From Aspidiotus rigidus (lineage: Eukaryota; Arthropoda; Insecta; Hemiptera; Diaspididae), in assembly GCA_035079385.1 (NCBI GenBank), contig JAVHKY010000063.1, positions 2,087,501 through 2,151,500 on the forward strand: 64,000 bases of DNA. Reading direction: 5' to 3'. The translations under genes were made by a program, and so were the position numbers. The notes under the pieces are model-generated. The model made no database searches. It was not told the origin of the DNA and saw only the letters and a program-made list of their open reading frames with translations. This document shows, piece by piece, positions 24,420 to 37,719 of this stretch (positions within the stretch are counted from its first letter, which is position 1; the number at the start of each line of letters is the position of its first letter).

Positions 24420-24991
24420 ATCGCAACTAAACCGAGAAGAGAAGAAGAAAAAGACTCATTCCGGTACTAACACGAAAATGTACGTCACGAAGCTGCCAAA
24501 CAAAACATGCTCCGTATCGTTTAGTAATTCGCAGGCTATATTATTTTTATGCTTTATAATCTCAATCTTCTCTAATTTGTTTAGAAGCTGCCTTTCGGCG
24601 AGATGTGGAGGAGAGAGGCTTCATTTTCGAGGGAGAATGGCCCGTGACGAGAATATACCGGGCAAAGGCAGATTTTTGAGGTTTGTTGATGCGAATAGCG
24701 GATTCCATGCTCGCCAATACGACCCGCAAGAGCCCTGTCCGTCTGGCCAATATACACAGCATTGGAATCGCCGTAATTGATCTTATAAATCCTCGTTTTT
24801 TGCTGGGGGTGGGTGGGGTCCTTAGGGTTAGAAAGATGCCGCAGAGTATAAGGACTGTAAAAAGCAGTCTTGTACCCAAGATTCTTAAGAAGTCTTTGAA
24901 TTTCATGGGACAGGTGACCCAGATGAGGGACACGAACCCAATGTGTTTTTCCCCCAGTGTTACCAAGATGAGACAGGGAGGTAGTCCCCTG

Positions 24992-25774
24992 TCAGGCCAT
25001 AGCCTTCCTCCTTCTGTGCACAATTTTCCGAAAGTTAGTATCAATATTATTAGAGAGCGCAATATGCGTGATCGTATTAATTTTCTTCTGGAGGTTCCGA
25101 GGGGATAGAAGGAGGCTAGCTAACCTGTGAACGGTGGCAATATACGCGGCGCTTTTGTGTGAGGTGTGGTGGAGAGAGTCCCCGTGTATACTTTGCCCTG
25201 TGTAAGCGGGCTTGCGGAAGACATCAAACCCATAATCCTTATCACTTGTGGACGTACGAAGGAGGACGATTTTTAGGTGAAGGAAGTTTAGGGATGACTC
25301 ACCCAACTCCAAGGTGAAATTCAATTTCGCGTGATACGTATTCAAAATTTGGTGGAAGACTCGAAGGGAGTTCTCCTCCAATAATATACCAAAAATATCA
25401 ACCACATACCTATACCACCAATGGATGTCCACAGTGAAGGCGGAAAACTGGTTGGAAACAAGATCAAAGAAGAAACCATCCATCTTATCCATAAACACCT
25501 CGGACACAAGAGGAGAGAGGGAGCAGCTCATTGGAAGACCTTCTGGAAACTGATATGGGATACCACGGAATTGACAAATATTAGTCAGCAGACAAACGGA
25601 GATCAACTTCTTGAACTTAGAAACAATATTGGAGGGCACACCAACCTCACTCAAAATACCGCTCATATATGCCATGGACTCCTCCACCGGGATGTTAGTA
25701 TACATACCCGAGATGTCGAAGGAGAACAGTTTAGAAGAGTGCGGAAGAGGAGACTTGTCAGAGCAGTGTCCTTA
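24992..25774 (-). pseudogene. Penelope-type reverse transcriptase, inactive
   Basis: Visible motifs in order are FSFDISGMYTNIPV (motif A, catalytic Asp present), FPEGLPMSCSLSPL (motif B), WYRYVVDIF (motif C) and DVFRKPAYTGQSIH (the RKPTxT block typical of this class). Motif C should read YVDD. Here the first Asp is Val, which would abolish polymerisation. Open upstream to about 25774, where in-frame stops begin. Frameshifted relative to the downstream endonuclease. Confidence 0.85.
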
Positions 25775-25827
25775 TTACTCAGTCTCCTCTGACGAATACA
25801 TAATGCATAAAAGGATCATTGTACCTC

Positions 25828-26010
25828 GTATCAGTCATACTTTGAGGCGCCAACTTTGGAAAATTATTGGGGGGGGGGGGGCAACAATAAGAACTAAATA
25901 ACAAGTTCGGACAAAATTTTTCACTAATTGATGAAATTCATTTTTTGAGGTCAAATTATTGGGGGGCAAAAAGTGTCACGCCACACTTCCCCAAGTCGGC
26001 GCCTATGGTC
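25828..26010. mobile_element. MITE-like element with GGCGCC-containing ends
   Basis: The left end CATACTTTGAGGCGCCAACTT and the reverse complement of the right end, CATAGGCGCCGACTTGG, share GGCGCCrACTT. The ~180-bp body has a G14 run and a second G run. It adjoins the Penelope remnant. Non-coding; superfamily unknown. Confidence 0.45.
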
Positions 26011-28289
26011 ATACTGCGCAATGGGATGATGAACGACCTTGAAGAAACTTGAATATCATTTTGAATGTAGCTTCTTCCCACTGATATACTGCTTAGGTTT
26101 CAAAGCATATTAAATTATGTTCGGGTACGAAAATGTAGTATGACCTGTTCATAGCCTAACCATCAGAAATGAGGGTAAAAATTTACTTATCATAGGTTAC
26201 GTTTGCGTTGGAATAGAGACTTTTTCGGACATTATCATTTACATCGCATCGAGTTCCTTCGCTGACGATAACTTGAATATTAAAAACGGTGCAGGTGATG
26301 ATGCGGTGAGCTCTGAAAATTTCATTGAAATTATTTCAAATTACGATTGCTCATGGTCAATCTCAGAGTAAGGCACGCGCGCGTGTACCCTATTTCATGA
26401 GGCAATATGAATACTCGGTTGTCGTATTTGAAGATTCAGTATATTTATTGATTCACAAAATACATAATATGACGGGTGGATCCGCATTCGATAGTTTGTT
26501 CGTGTTATTGCCGCGTAGAATTTATTCTATTGTGAATGTAGTTCAGTTGCAAAGCAAGACGATGATATGATTGTGCGTAGTGCTGTGCTGTGAATTGACG
26601 ACAGTAGTTTGCTTCTTGTTGTATCAGTTCGTCGCGGTCGGGACATGCAACAGCGTTACGAGTTCTTCTTGCGATATTCTACAGATAGGACATAACTTTT
26701 TCATTATCTATAGGAGTGCACTGCACAGCATAATGAAATAAACAGTCATTCTTCACTCGAACTTTATTTTCTACAAATACGAGTTACTAGTACAGTACGA
26801 GTTACTAGTACTACCTACGATTACAATAAATTATGCGCCCGACATCATCAATTATACTTTCATGGTTGTCATCATCTGCACCACATCAAGATGTTATAAT
26901 TTTCAGTTTTGATTGAGTTCCAACGACCTGACCCCCAAACATCGCACAGTGAACCAAAAATAGAATATTAAACCTATGTTTCGTCGTGAGAAAAAACTCA
27001 TACCTAGATTGATGAAAAATTTAATTAATATGATAGTCTCGCCCGCATAAATTATAGCTTAGACTAATGTAGAACGAAATAAATTACAATCTAATCGAGT
27101 CTTAGCTGCAAATTTTTTCATTGTTGTAACGGTAAATCAATTACAAGAATTTTTTTTTTTTTTCTCTTTCAATACGCCTATTGAGATGAATGCTCGAAAA
27201 AAAAGTTACGTCGGCAAATATTGTGCTTTACTAGGATTCTTCATTTTATCTCTCAAAAACAGGAAACTCAGAATACTATCTCTACACCATTCCTAATACA
27301 TATGTACTTACACCGGTACCAAATTAATTAAACGAGAAGACCCTCTAGAGAGTAAAAGGGAGAGAGAAAAAGAAGGAAATTGAAAAAATGAAAGAGTAAA
27401 ATCGTAAGATAAACGAAGAAAAATCAGGTCTTACTTTTAACACTCAGAGTTGCTCCTCTAGTTAGGAGAATTGCACTTTTTTGACGTTTATCTTGAAAAA
27501 TACAGTACTTACCTAGTTTTTGCTGAATTTCATCGAAAACTACAGTAGTTTAAAAGTAAAAAAATGCTTACGCAGCCGCGTAAGCAATACACGACTTTTC
27601 ACCTGTATCTACAATCAAGTTTTTTGCTTAAACTTTAACTCTAGTACTCCAATTTATTCGATGAATCGTTTTCTCAATAAGATGCACACATCCTCAACAT
27701 CTCTTGCCACTCTAATTCATTCTTGATCATCTCCGATTCTCAAGCATCTTTTAATGTTGGTTGTTGTAGATTCACACATAACATTCATTCATGAGAAACT
27801 CAACACAAACGAGCAAATCTTTCACACATATAAAACCATTTCATCACTCAAAAAAATGACAAAATTATACGCAAAGGATTGTTGCACTAATACTATACTA
27901 ACACAACATTCATGACTGACTGACTCAACACGAACGAACACATCTTTAAAATTCATTCATAAAGAGCGTATCCTTACGTGTGTGAACAGGTAACCAAAAA
28001 AATGAATAAAACTAGCTACAACTACACTGACAATCTACCTAATCAAAGGTTACCCTTCGCTTTTGATGACGAAAGCGACTACCTGAAGTTTAGTACTACA
28101 AAATATTAGTAGCTCGAATATTTGCAAATTTCATCAAATTAGTTCACGCTTCAATTTGAGATTTCTCACGAACCAGACATCGTATCAACACCAAAAGTTC
28201 ACAATTACATTTTTAGACATGTAAATTACAATAATATATCAACATTTGAAAAAAATTGAACAAACCATATCAGAGTTATAGGAGTGGGG
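26011..28289. other. unassigned intronic DNA
   Basis: No gene seen. A small palindrome at about 27566-27588 (GCTTACGCAGCCGCGTAAGC) resembles GCTTACGCAGCAGCGTAATC at about 21778, followed in both places by ACTTTTCA. This suggests a short dispersed repeat. Confidence 0.4.
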
Positions 28290-28625
28290 AATTTTTTTTT
28301 TAATTGGGTATATCTGGAGAACTACTGATCCGATCGTCAAAAAAAATGCAGGTGCACAACTTCAGATATAACACCACAACGTAGCCAAGTTTCAAGAAAA
28401 TCCACCCAGTAGACTCGGAGGAGAAGCCCGGACAAATTTTGATCCATATATATATATAAGGAAACCTGAAATTTTTTAAATGACGTAGCGATGATCTATG
28501 ACCTCTAAAACGTCGAGAAAGTTCATCTCCCCCCCTTTCTGCCACAACTGTGACGGGTGTAATACTCGCTTTTCTACGAAAAGTCGGTAAAATGGCTATA
28601 AAACGTCGATTCGTCACTTTTTTTT
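28290..28625 (+). repeat. dispersed repeat family X, copy 2
   Basis: The longest readable order of family X is here: GATCGTCAAAAAA, GTGCACAACTTCAGATAT, CCAAGTTTCAAG, a (TA)n tract, AAGGAAACCTGAAATTTTTT, CTCTAAAACGTCGAGAAA and ACGAAAAGTCGGTAAAATGG. The 105-codon minus-strand frame across it is a by-product. Confidence 0.65.
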
Positions 28626-31600
28626 TACTATTCTGAGAGTAGTTTTTGATAGACTTCTTTCTTAGTGTGTCTTCATATCATTGTATTAAGCTAAAGTGCG
28701 TATTCAAAGTTATTGGCGTATAATTTTGGCATCGATTGGACAAGTGGTTCTCAAGTAATTCTCAAAATATGGGCTCACGTCTAGAGCCGCAGACGCTGAA
28801 TCTCAATTGTTCAATTTATTTCAGTTCTTTCAACCGAAAGTAATGCATTTGTGGATATTTAGACCGACCAAAAATCTTTACAATGATTTTGTGCAGATAC
28901 ACGCTGTCAGACAAATTCTTCTCCGAGAAAAATACCATCCTTTCAAGGTATGATACATCCCTTCACGTGAAGTGAAATACCTATTGGCATTAAAAATAAT
29001 CTCTATGAATAGCTCTACTTACGATAAAGTATCTAATGTGAGCTAGCACTCAGTACGGGTACGCCGTTTTGAGGACAATATTTCATAGAAAAAAAAGGCT
29101 AGTCTTTGCTCGAGATAAAGCAAATTAATTTTCGCTGCCACACCGCATTAAAGATTTTGATATACAAACACGTTCTGAAAAAGGAAAAAAAAAGACGTTT
29201 GTCCCGATTTATGATAACACTATGGAGCACTGAGGAGATGAAATAAGACTTTTTCTAACTTTGTAGACATTTAGATGAGGAATCTAAAAGATGAATTTGG
29301 AATGAAAAGTTCCATGACTTCTTGTTATCCAACGAGAGAGAAAATTGTTTTTTCTTATTTTTGAATTGAGAGTCTAATTATTAGCCCAAGATATTATAAC
29401 TTTGCAAATACTAAAAGAACGACAGAACAGTTTCTTAATGCTTCGCATGATACACTGTCATCACGAGATATTCATCAATTTTATTAAAATTTATAATAAA
29501 AAGCTAAAAAACATTAAGTAGACTAGAAGAAGTTTTATCAGTGATGGTCAGAAGGATTAGTACATGCGAAATATGTGATTCTTTAGTATTAGAGAGATTG
29601 GCGAAAGAGGTCGACGAGAAGCGACAGAACGTTGTAATGTCTTCCATTACAAGGCGGTACTATCTTTGAAAAAGCGGGAATGACACACGTTTGTTTTTAG
29701 GAAGATTCCCGGGTGTATGAATGGAGAGCCACAAAATTTAATTCAAAACCTTCATTTTCTACTCGCTTATTCCGTGTACATTCTGGTAGATTCGATGCGT
29801 AATTAAATACTACGCAGTCGGAGTTGATAATATCCTTTAATGCCACTATTGAGTATTTTTCAGAAATTTTTCGAGAAAAAGCGCGCAATCTCGCACTCAT
29901 ACGACCCTCCTCTTCTATTATCTGAATTAAGAAGCAACCTTCCTTATGGATGTTTTGAAGAGGGCATAGACTGTTATCGTGCTGGGAGAAGAACGCGAAT
30001 GGCGATGGTATGGAATAGCGTCGTCGTACCCACGCGGAAATTAGCTTCATGAAATACGAGCGTTATTCTGCATTAGAGCTAGGGCGCGCTCACATTTTTG
30101 TCAATAAACGAGCACGCGAGGAGAGAGGGTGCAAAATTTAATTGCAGGGAATAGCGCTAAAACGCAGCAGGCGCAATTTCAGCAATCGTTGTACATTTAA
30201 TAAACTTGCCAGAGCTATTTTGAAGAATTACGACGCGATGTCGAACAATATTAAACGTAATTTTTTTGTGCGCGAACTTTCAAATTATATATGAAAAAGA
30301 GGGTGCTGAGAATGGTTGCGCCCTGTATCGGCTCTACATATACGAGATCAGCAATCGAAAATATTCACACGGACTTGCGCTTCGCACTCGCTTTCAACGC
30401 AGTCAACTTCTTAGGAGCTTGTAACGTGTGAACTTTCAACAGTTATACATACACGTATATTCCCATCACAGTACACACACACACGGCTCAAAAACTCAAG
30501 CATTATAGCGATTGTATAGCTACAGCGATTCGTGATTTGTATAGCGGGATTCACACTGAGAACAGAAGTATACAGCATCGGCACTTGAATTGGTATGAAC
30601 GAAAAAGGATTTTTTCACTTTTCAAAGACAATTCTATTTGAAGACAATCGTATTGGAAGGCACCAATGCCTTCAGAAAATGAGGAAGGAAAGAAAAGAAG
30701 AAAGATTTTGGTATACTTTTTCAAGCTCTCCATCCCTTTCGGCAATTTGGCGATTTCTGACTACAATATACACACAACGTATTTTTATTAATTTTCTTTT
30801 TCACTTTAACTTTTGAAAAGGGATTCATTTCGAGACCAGTTTTGGAAGAAAAGAAAATACATAATGTTGTGTTAAATGTTTATTATGGATATAGGCTATG
30901 TGTTGTGAATGATGAACGCGTCCGAATTTCATGGTAATACCTCTTCACGAACCACAAATTGTGAAACTGCAGCTTGAAATTTTCAAACTGTACATCTTTG
31001 GTCAAAAGGACTACTGCGATCTTATAATATACTATTCATCGAATGCGATCTAGGAGTACATAATATAGGATCCCATTACACAATATGACTATTCGCACAA
31101 CGATAGGATCTCGAACCACCCTATTTTTGTATCTTTTTTTCTTTGCCCTCCCTCTCTAGGAGATAACGTCGATCGTTCTTTCAATTTGCCGACCATTTTG
31201 TCTATTCAACGAACGTAGTGAGGTGTACACATAATTACTGCAGCGGCTCTTTCTTAACAACTCTTGAAGAGGGTTCCTTATTCAGGTATATTATGCAGAG
31301 GTTTTCCTATATAATATGTATGCACATTCCTTCAAAGGTATATACATTAATATTTGCATCGAGAAGAACATTTCATTATACATATACATTTATTTTTTTA
31401 TATGATACGACGAGGGTAGTTACAACTGATGTAGTCACTTTTCACGTACCCTTGGAGTTGATTTTTCTTTGTAATTCAACCGATGCGGAACTGATTTGTC
31501 GTCTCGAAAACGTTGTATTATTTCAAAGGCGAGACAAATTGAGATCAGCTTTTTGATAGATTTTCATTTATTAAAGATTGCCGCTTGTGTGTATACATCC

Positions 31601-31655
31601 CTAAACGCTCTACGATAGGGACCAATTGAACATATTGAACTCCTTTATATTAGGA
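28626..31655. other. unassigned intronic DNA
   Basis: No recognisable exon. Frames of 117 (29697-30050, -) and 112 codons (31218-31556, +) have no domain or convincing splice context. 29560-30400 is somewhat less AT-rich than its surroundings and may hold regulatory DNA; this is only a guess. Confidence 0.35.
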
Positions 31656-31659
31656 GGAG

Positions 31660-31678
31660 AAAAAAAAATAAATAAAAA

Positions 31679-31715
<37 letters not shown>

Positions 31716-31716
31716 T
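31660..31716. repeat. (TAA)n microsatellite
   Basis: An A-rich run followed by ~11 TAA units. Note that it is the opposite strand orientation to the long (TTA)n arrays further on. Confidence 0.9.
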
Positions 31717-33535
31717 AGGGCAACAAATATGGTGACACCGAAATTCGTGGTACCAGGATGGTTATGTATATTATATCTGAAAAGTGTACAAAATTAATTC
31801 GGTATCACGAATTAGTTCAACGGGGTGAAATTCTTGGATGGTATTGACCAAAGAGATTTATGAAATGCTTTCGATCATAAATGAGGTACAGCTGCTCAAA
31901 TAGCAGTGGTTCTCCAGAGATATACCTTATTGGAATAAGAACGTCGCCTGTAGGTATATATGTTGTACATACAAATACAAATCGTAGGCTTTATTATTGT
32001 CCAGGTTTGAAAACGTGCAGTCGCACTCTCGATCATTCAAAAATTTGATTGAGTTATCGAGGTATAATTTTTCTATGTTTGATATACATATGCACGTGCA
32101 CGCAGTACATCGAAAGCTCAAGAGTTATGATCAAAGATGATATAGGTACTTTTTATTATTAGTGAACGAAGAAGTGAATTGCCTTATTTGTAACTCAAGG
32201 TTCCGCAATTTAGATAGTCCTATTATTTCAAGCAAAACATTCATCTTCATCGCATACAGAAAGCAAACTCTATTGAAACTAAAAGTAACTTCTCAAATTA
32301 CAAACGATACATTTCACTCTTAAAACTCAGGCAGCATAATAACGTTATACCTATTTTGTGTTCACGTATAAAGAAACGGTAGACTCGGATGCGCTACGAG
32401 CTCAACTCGCTCTCTAAACACGTCCTAGTAAAATTCTTCTCTTCTTCCATTCTTCTTCTTCTTCTTCTTCTTCTGTGGGCGTTTCTTTCTTTTGTCTACT
32501 CTTCTTCCCTTCTCAAGAGACAAGTGATAGCTCCTGATTAATGTTTGGGACTCCTGGACATTTTTAATAAGAGGGAGCCTTTCTGCGGATAAATATCAAT
32601 TCTACCTATCGGCTCACCCTGAACACGAGCGTTATTCGCGAGCACGCGAATTGTTTGCTCCTACAACCAAACATACTCCAAAGTACTTATATGAGACGAT
32701 AATTTATTTATTTAACAAAATACAAATACTCGAATCAAAAAAGGGCTGAACTACAGTCATGATTTATTTTGTATTGTCTTTTCGGCGACCCTTTGTATGC
32801 GATTAAGGTTTATAATAATTCAAAAGCAATAAAAGAAGAAGAACCGAAATAGCACCATGATGGCACACAGGATAACTTTTCTTATGTTGAGAAATCCGGA
32901 TTATTTTTTTCGATATTACGATGCGAGTATGTAAACGAAGACGTTGACTGAACACATCGTAGTATTTTAAAGTAGTCGCTGTTATTAGATATTTTGAATT
33001 TTACACGTATTCACAGAAAATATAGAATACCGTTTACTTTTACGACGCTATAAAATTGTAAAGATTATAGGATACAAACGGACTTTACTTCGAAACATAA
33101 AAAATTCGTTTTTTTCTTTTCTTTTTCGTTTTCTTCATTTTTATGACTCTCTTTCCTCAGAGGAATAGCGTTCCAGTCTGAATGGTGCCCGTAGTCTAGG
33201 TTTAGTAGAACTTTCCAAAAACGTGTACACTTTTTAAGAGATACACGAATAGATTAGTGTGTTGAAATCTTAAATTCTAATTGAAGATGCATCGTAGTGT
33301 GCTTTTTCACGCCATAGATGTGAAAAAAAAAGTAGAAGTAACGAGAGCAACGATCGAAAAATATGACACTATCCAGAGAGAGTTACGAGAAACAACGTTC
33401 ACATAATGTAGTCGGTATCTCTCGATTTCATAGTAATCGTACGTATCCGCGCAAAAACTTTTCATTTTCGAAAACAATCAAAAATGCTCCGATCAAATTA
33501 CTGTACAGATTTAAGAGAACAATTTACGAAGTACT

Positions 33536-33536
<1 letters not shown>
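31717..33536. other. unassigned intronic DNA
   Basis: A short (TTC)n tract at 32447-32474. Nothing else recognised. Confidence 0.4.

Positions 33537-33609
<73 letters not shown>
33537..33609. repeat. (TTA)n microsatellite, left part
   Basis: About 24 TTA/ATT units with one interruption (TACTATT). It ends exactly where the hAT-like element begins, and the same repeat resumes on its other side in the same phase and strand. Confidence 0.95.
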
Positions 33610-33610
<1 letters not shown>

Positions 33611-34427
33611 GAGCTCGGATTGTGTGGCATTTGCCTTTTCGTTTCCTGAAGGGGCAGACGGTGGGAAATCAAATATGAGTGCGTTTCATAGGTAGGGGAC
33701 CCTAGGAAAAAATTTTTATTTTGCCATAAAATGCCAGAAATGCAATAAATGCCATAATTTAAGATAAATGCCGCAAAATGCCAAAATCGGTCGTGCGATA
33801 GTAAAATTACTTAATTTGCCGATAATTCTCGAGAAAAAAATGCAAATGTCCGTAATATGTACGTTAATACTTCGTTTTGAAACGAATGTCAGTAAATCGA
33901 TTGGAAGTGCGTCTTCACGTTACGACTTGTGTGAGACGAAAGATAAACATGAGAGGGTTAACGCTGTGTGCTAAGTTTCTTAGTCATTCTCATTCAGTAC
34001 TTCCAGTGTTCCGTTACGCGATAATCATGCCGAAAGTAAAAACCGCATTCAGTTCATCCTTACGTCAGTGGATAAGGCCGTATAACGAAACTTTTGAAGT
34101 TCTGTTTACTGACGGTAAAATCATCACTTGTTTGGTTTGTGGTAAAGACCTAGGCAGCAAGAAGAAGAATCACATTGATTCGCATTGTAGCACAGGTATT
34201 CAAATTTTGTCCGTACAAGTATTCATTCATAGATAGCCATTCTCTCGAAACTCATACCAACTCACCTTATTTTCAGCGTCGCCCATAAATTATTTTTGCA
34301 ATTTACTTTTTTTGACATTAAAAATTCGTATATTTTCCTCGTGTAGCCCATAAATGCCATATTTGCCAGATTTTCAATTTTCAGCGCCACAAACCTTCCT
34401 CTATAATGCCATAAAATCCGAGCTCTA
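33610..34427 (+). mobile_element. hAT-like DNA element inserted in a (TTA)n array
   Basis: Terminal inverted repeats: GAGCTCGGATTGTGTGGCAT at the left (33611) and GAGCTCGGATTTTATGGCAT in reverse complement at the right (ending 34425). Many AAATGCC/GGCATTT motifs lie just inside both ends, like the subterminal transposase-binding repeats of hAT elements. It carries only a BED-like finger exon and no transposase core, so it is an internally deleted copy. Flanks are (TTA)n on both sides, and any 8-bp target duplication is hidden in the repeat. Confidence 0.8.
34027..34195 (+). pseudogene. BED-type zinc-finger exon of hAT transposase
   Basis: From ATG 34027 the frame encodes a short basic protein with LRQWIRPYNETFEV and CLVCGKDL...NHIDSH, i.e. 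a CX2C-X10-HX3H finger of BED/CGGBP1 type found at the N-terminus of hAT transposases. A plausible 5' splice site (CACAG/GTATTC) follows at 34195/34196. The catalytic exon that should follow is absent, so only the DNA-binding part survives. Confidence 0.6.
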
Positions 34428-35610
<1,183 letters not shown>

Positions 35611-37719
35611 ATGGAAAACTCTGACAATGAAAACCCGGTCATAGCCGTAAAGTGTGTGCCTTTCCCTGCGAGGACCAAGCAGCTCGCGGGGGAAGTATGG
35701 TTCTGCAAGATGATCTGGGAAGGCGGAAGCAGCTTCTCAGATGACGCCTCACACTGCAACTTATATATTACAGATGACAATGATGAAAGATAAGAATATT
35801 GGTGCCGATTCGGATTCGGCAAACCGGCTCCCCACGCTGATGCGCTCAGGCGGCGAGGGGTCGGCGGGTATCGTCCCGGAATCCCATGATGAGGCAAGCA
35901 ATCTGGCCAAGGCGGCCTGCAACGTGGCCAAAGCAACCAGCCCAGGTGGCTCTAACGAGGATGTGTTTGTTTTTGGACAAGATGAGAATGCGGCAAAGAC
36001 GCCTCCTGTTAAGGCAAAAGAACAGGGAAGAAATGTTGAGCGTGGCTATGAGTCATCGCCAGAAGTCTTGTGTGCCAGGAAGGAACGAGTCAGCAAGAGG
36101 GCGAGAATCGATGCTGAGTCCTCACCCGATAAGGCTCCAACGCCCAGCCTATTCGTTCCCCCAAGCTACCTGGAGGAAAGCTACGGAAGGCGAACGCTGG
36201 CCTCCAGGTGAGAATTGAACAGCTGAAGAAGGCAATTTGCGAAAAGGATTTGAAGCTTGCTCAAGCGGAGGAGCTTGCTTCCAAATTTAAGTTGCACTTG
36301 AAGCAACAGAAGGTTAAGACTGACCGCCAGCAGGAAGTGATCAATAAGCTGAAGGCGCAAGTTGAAGACCTTTCCAAGAGCGCACCCCAAGACCTGCACC
36401 TAAGGTGTGAGGAGCAAGAGCGGCAGATTGCTCTCCTAACCAGCCAAGTAAAAGAGCTCCAAGGAAGAATAGCCGATGCGACAGCAACAACAACTGCAGC
36501 CAAAGTCGTGTCAAAAACTGCAGGAACCCAGCAACTGCAGCGACAACCGCAGGAAAAGCAGCAGCAATTACAGCAAAAACAGCAGCAACAACAGCAAGTG
36601 CAGCAACAGCGACAGCAGCAGCAACTGCAGCAACAGCGACAGCAGCAGGAACTGCAGCAACAGCGACAGCAGCAGCAGCTGCAGCAACAGCGACAGCGAC
36701 AGCAGCAGCAACTGCAGCAACAGCGACAGCAGCAGCAACTGCAGCAACAGAAGCAGCAGCAACAGAAGCAAGACCAGCAGCAATAGCCCCAACAGGTAGC
36801 TTCACCTAGTGCTGGTGCACCCTCTTGGAGCCAGGTGGCTTCCAGGCGCACCCGTAGGAAGGATGCCCAGCCACCAACTGCCACTGAGGGGAGGCCCTCC
36901 AACGTGCCTCTTCAGTCTGCAAACAAGCAGCAGAAGAGGACCCAACAGCAGCTACAACTGCTGAAGAAGAGGAAGCCACGCAGTGATGCAGTAGTGCTGA
37001 AGAAGAAGAGCGAGCAAGCCAACTACACCGCTATTATACAAGAGGCGAGAGCGAAGCTTTCAACAAGCACACTTGGCGTCAAAGTACTCTCCACCAGGTT
37101 TACTAAGGCCGGAGAAATGGTGCTGGAATACCGCCATACCTTGGAAGGAGCTCCTGATACCTTCCCTGATCAATTGAAGGTCGTCATTGGTGACAAGGCA
37201 GATGTGCGCAAACCAATGAGGAAGACAAGGATACTGCTCCTCAACATCGATGCCTCTGCAACAAAGGAGGAAATGACAGCAGCCATTGGTGAAGCGGACG
37301 AGGTGAAGATCACCAACATCCAGAGGATGGGCCGAGGGTGCCAAATGGCTCATGCTGAGGTCCCTATTCCAACTGCCTTGAAGTTAGTGCAGGCCGGAAG
37401 TATCCAGATTGGGTGGAGCAACTGCAAGGTCCGCTCACTGGAGAAGAAGGACACAGCACCCCCCCGCTGCTTCAAGTGCCTCCGAAGAGGCCACATTGCC
37501 GCAGCTTGCCAAGGGGAAGCCGTTGGCAATGGCTGCTACAGATGCGGCGGAGAAGGGCATCTGTTACGGGACTGCCATCGGGACCCAAAGTGCCCACTAT
37601 GCAGCCGAGAAGAGGGCCGCGATGCAGGGCATGTGGTCGGCAGTAAAGGCTGCATAGGTGCTGCCGAGCCCAGGACCCGAGGGCGACCAGGCAGCCAAAG
37701 AGGACCAACGGCCTCCTAA
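35611..37719 (+). pseudogene. ORF1 (gag-like RNA-binding protein) of the R1-like element, disrupted
   Basis: Nucleic-acid-binding protein that would package the element RNA. Segments in order: N-terminal part from ATG 35611; after a frameshift near 35785-35795, an acidic and Ser-rich part (about 35796-36178); after a second frameshift at the A run 36177-36179, a coiled-coil-like Lys/Glu/Leu segment and a Gln-rich tract (36544-36783); an in-frame TAG at 36784-36786; then an uninterrupted C-terminal part (about 36787-37716). The last contains three zinc knuckles: CFKCLRRGHIAAAC and CYRCGGEGHLLRDC (both CX2CX4HX4C) and CPLC...H...C. Two frameshifts and one stop mean this copy cannot make full ORF1. 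Sequencing error is possible at the homopolymer site. Confidence 0.85.
36544..36783 (+). repeat. CAG/CAA (poly-Gln) repeat inside ORF1
   Basis: Higher-order units of about 27 bases encode QQQRQQQQL-like nonapeptides, repeated several times with small deletions. The repeat is translated in frame with the zinc-knuckle segment, apart from the stop at its end (36784). Replication slippage here probably changes ORF1 length between copies. Confidence 0.85.

Larger units (their letters stand above)
24382..25780 (-). mobile_element. Penelope-like element remnant 1
   Basis: Reverse transcriptase (about 24992-25774) followed by a GIY-YIG endonuclease (about 24562-24800) in another frame, then a hammerhead-like motif. 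This order, RT then GIY-YIG, is diagnostic of Penelope-like retroelements. The endonuclease keeps YKINYGDSNAVYIGQT and LAGRIGEH. The 5' third of the RT and any terminal repeats are missing or unrecognised. At least one frameshift separates the domains. Confidence 0.88.

Noticed and set aside
29697..30050. 117-codon minus-strand frame
   Set aside because: No recognised family and an overlapping plus-strand frame of similar length; treated as chance.
31818..31835. GGTGAAATTCTTGGA resembling an 18S rRNA segment
   Set aside because: The match does not extend; the surroundings are ordinary AT-rich DNA, so it is coincidence or a minute fragment.
36261..36902. 213-codon Cys-rich frame on the minus strand
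   Set aside because: Antisense shadow of the CAG/CAA repeat in ORF1 of the R1-like element.
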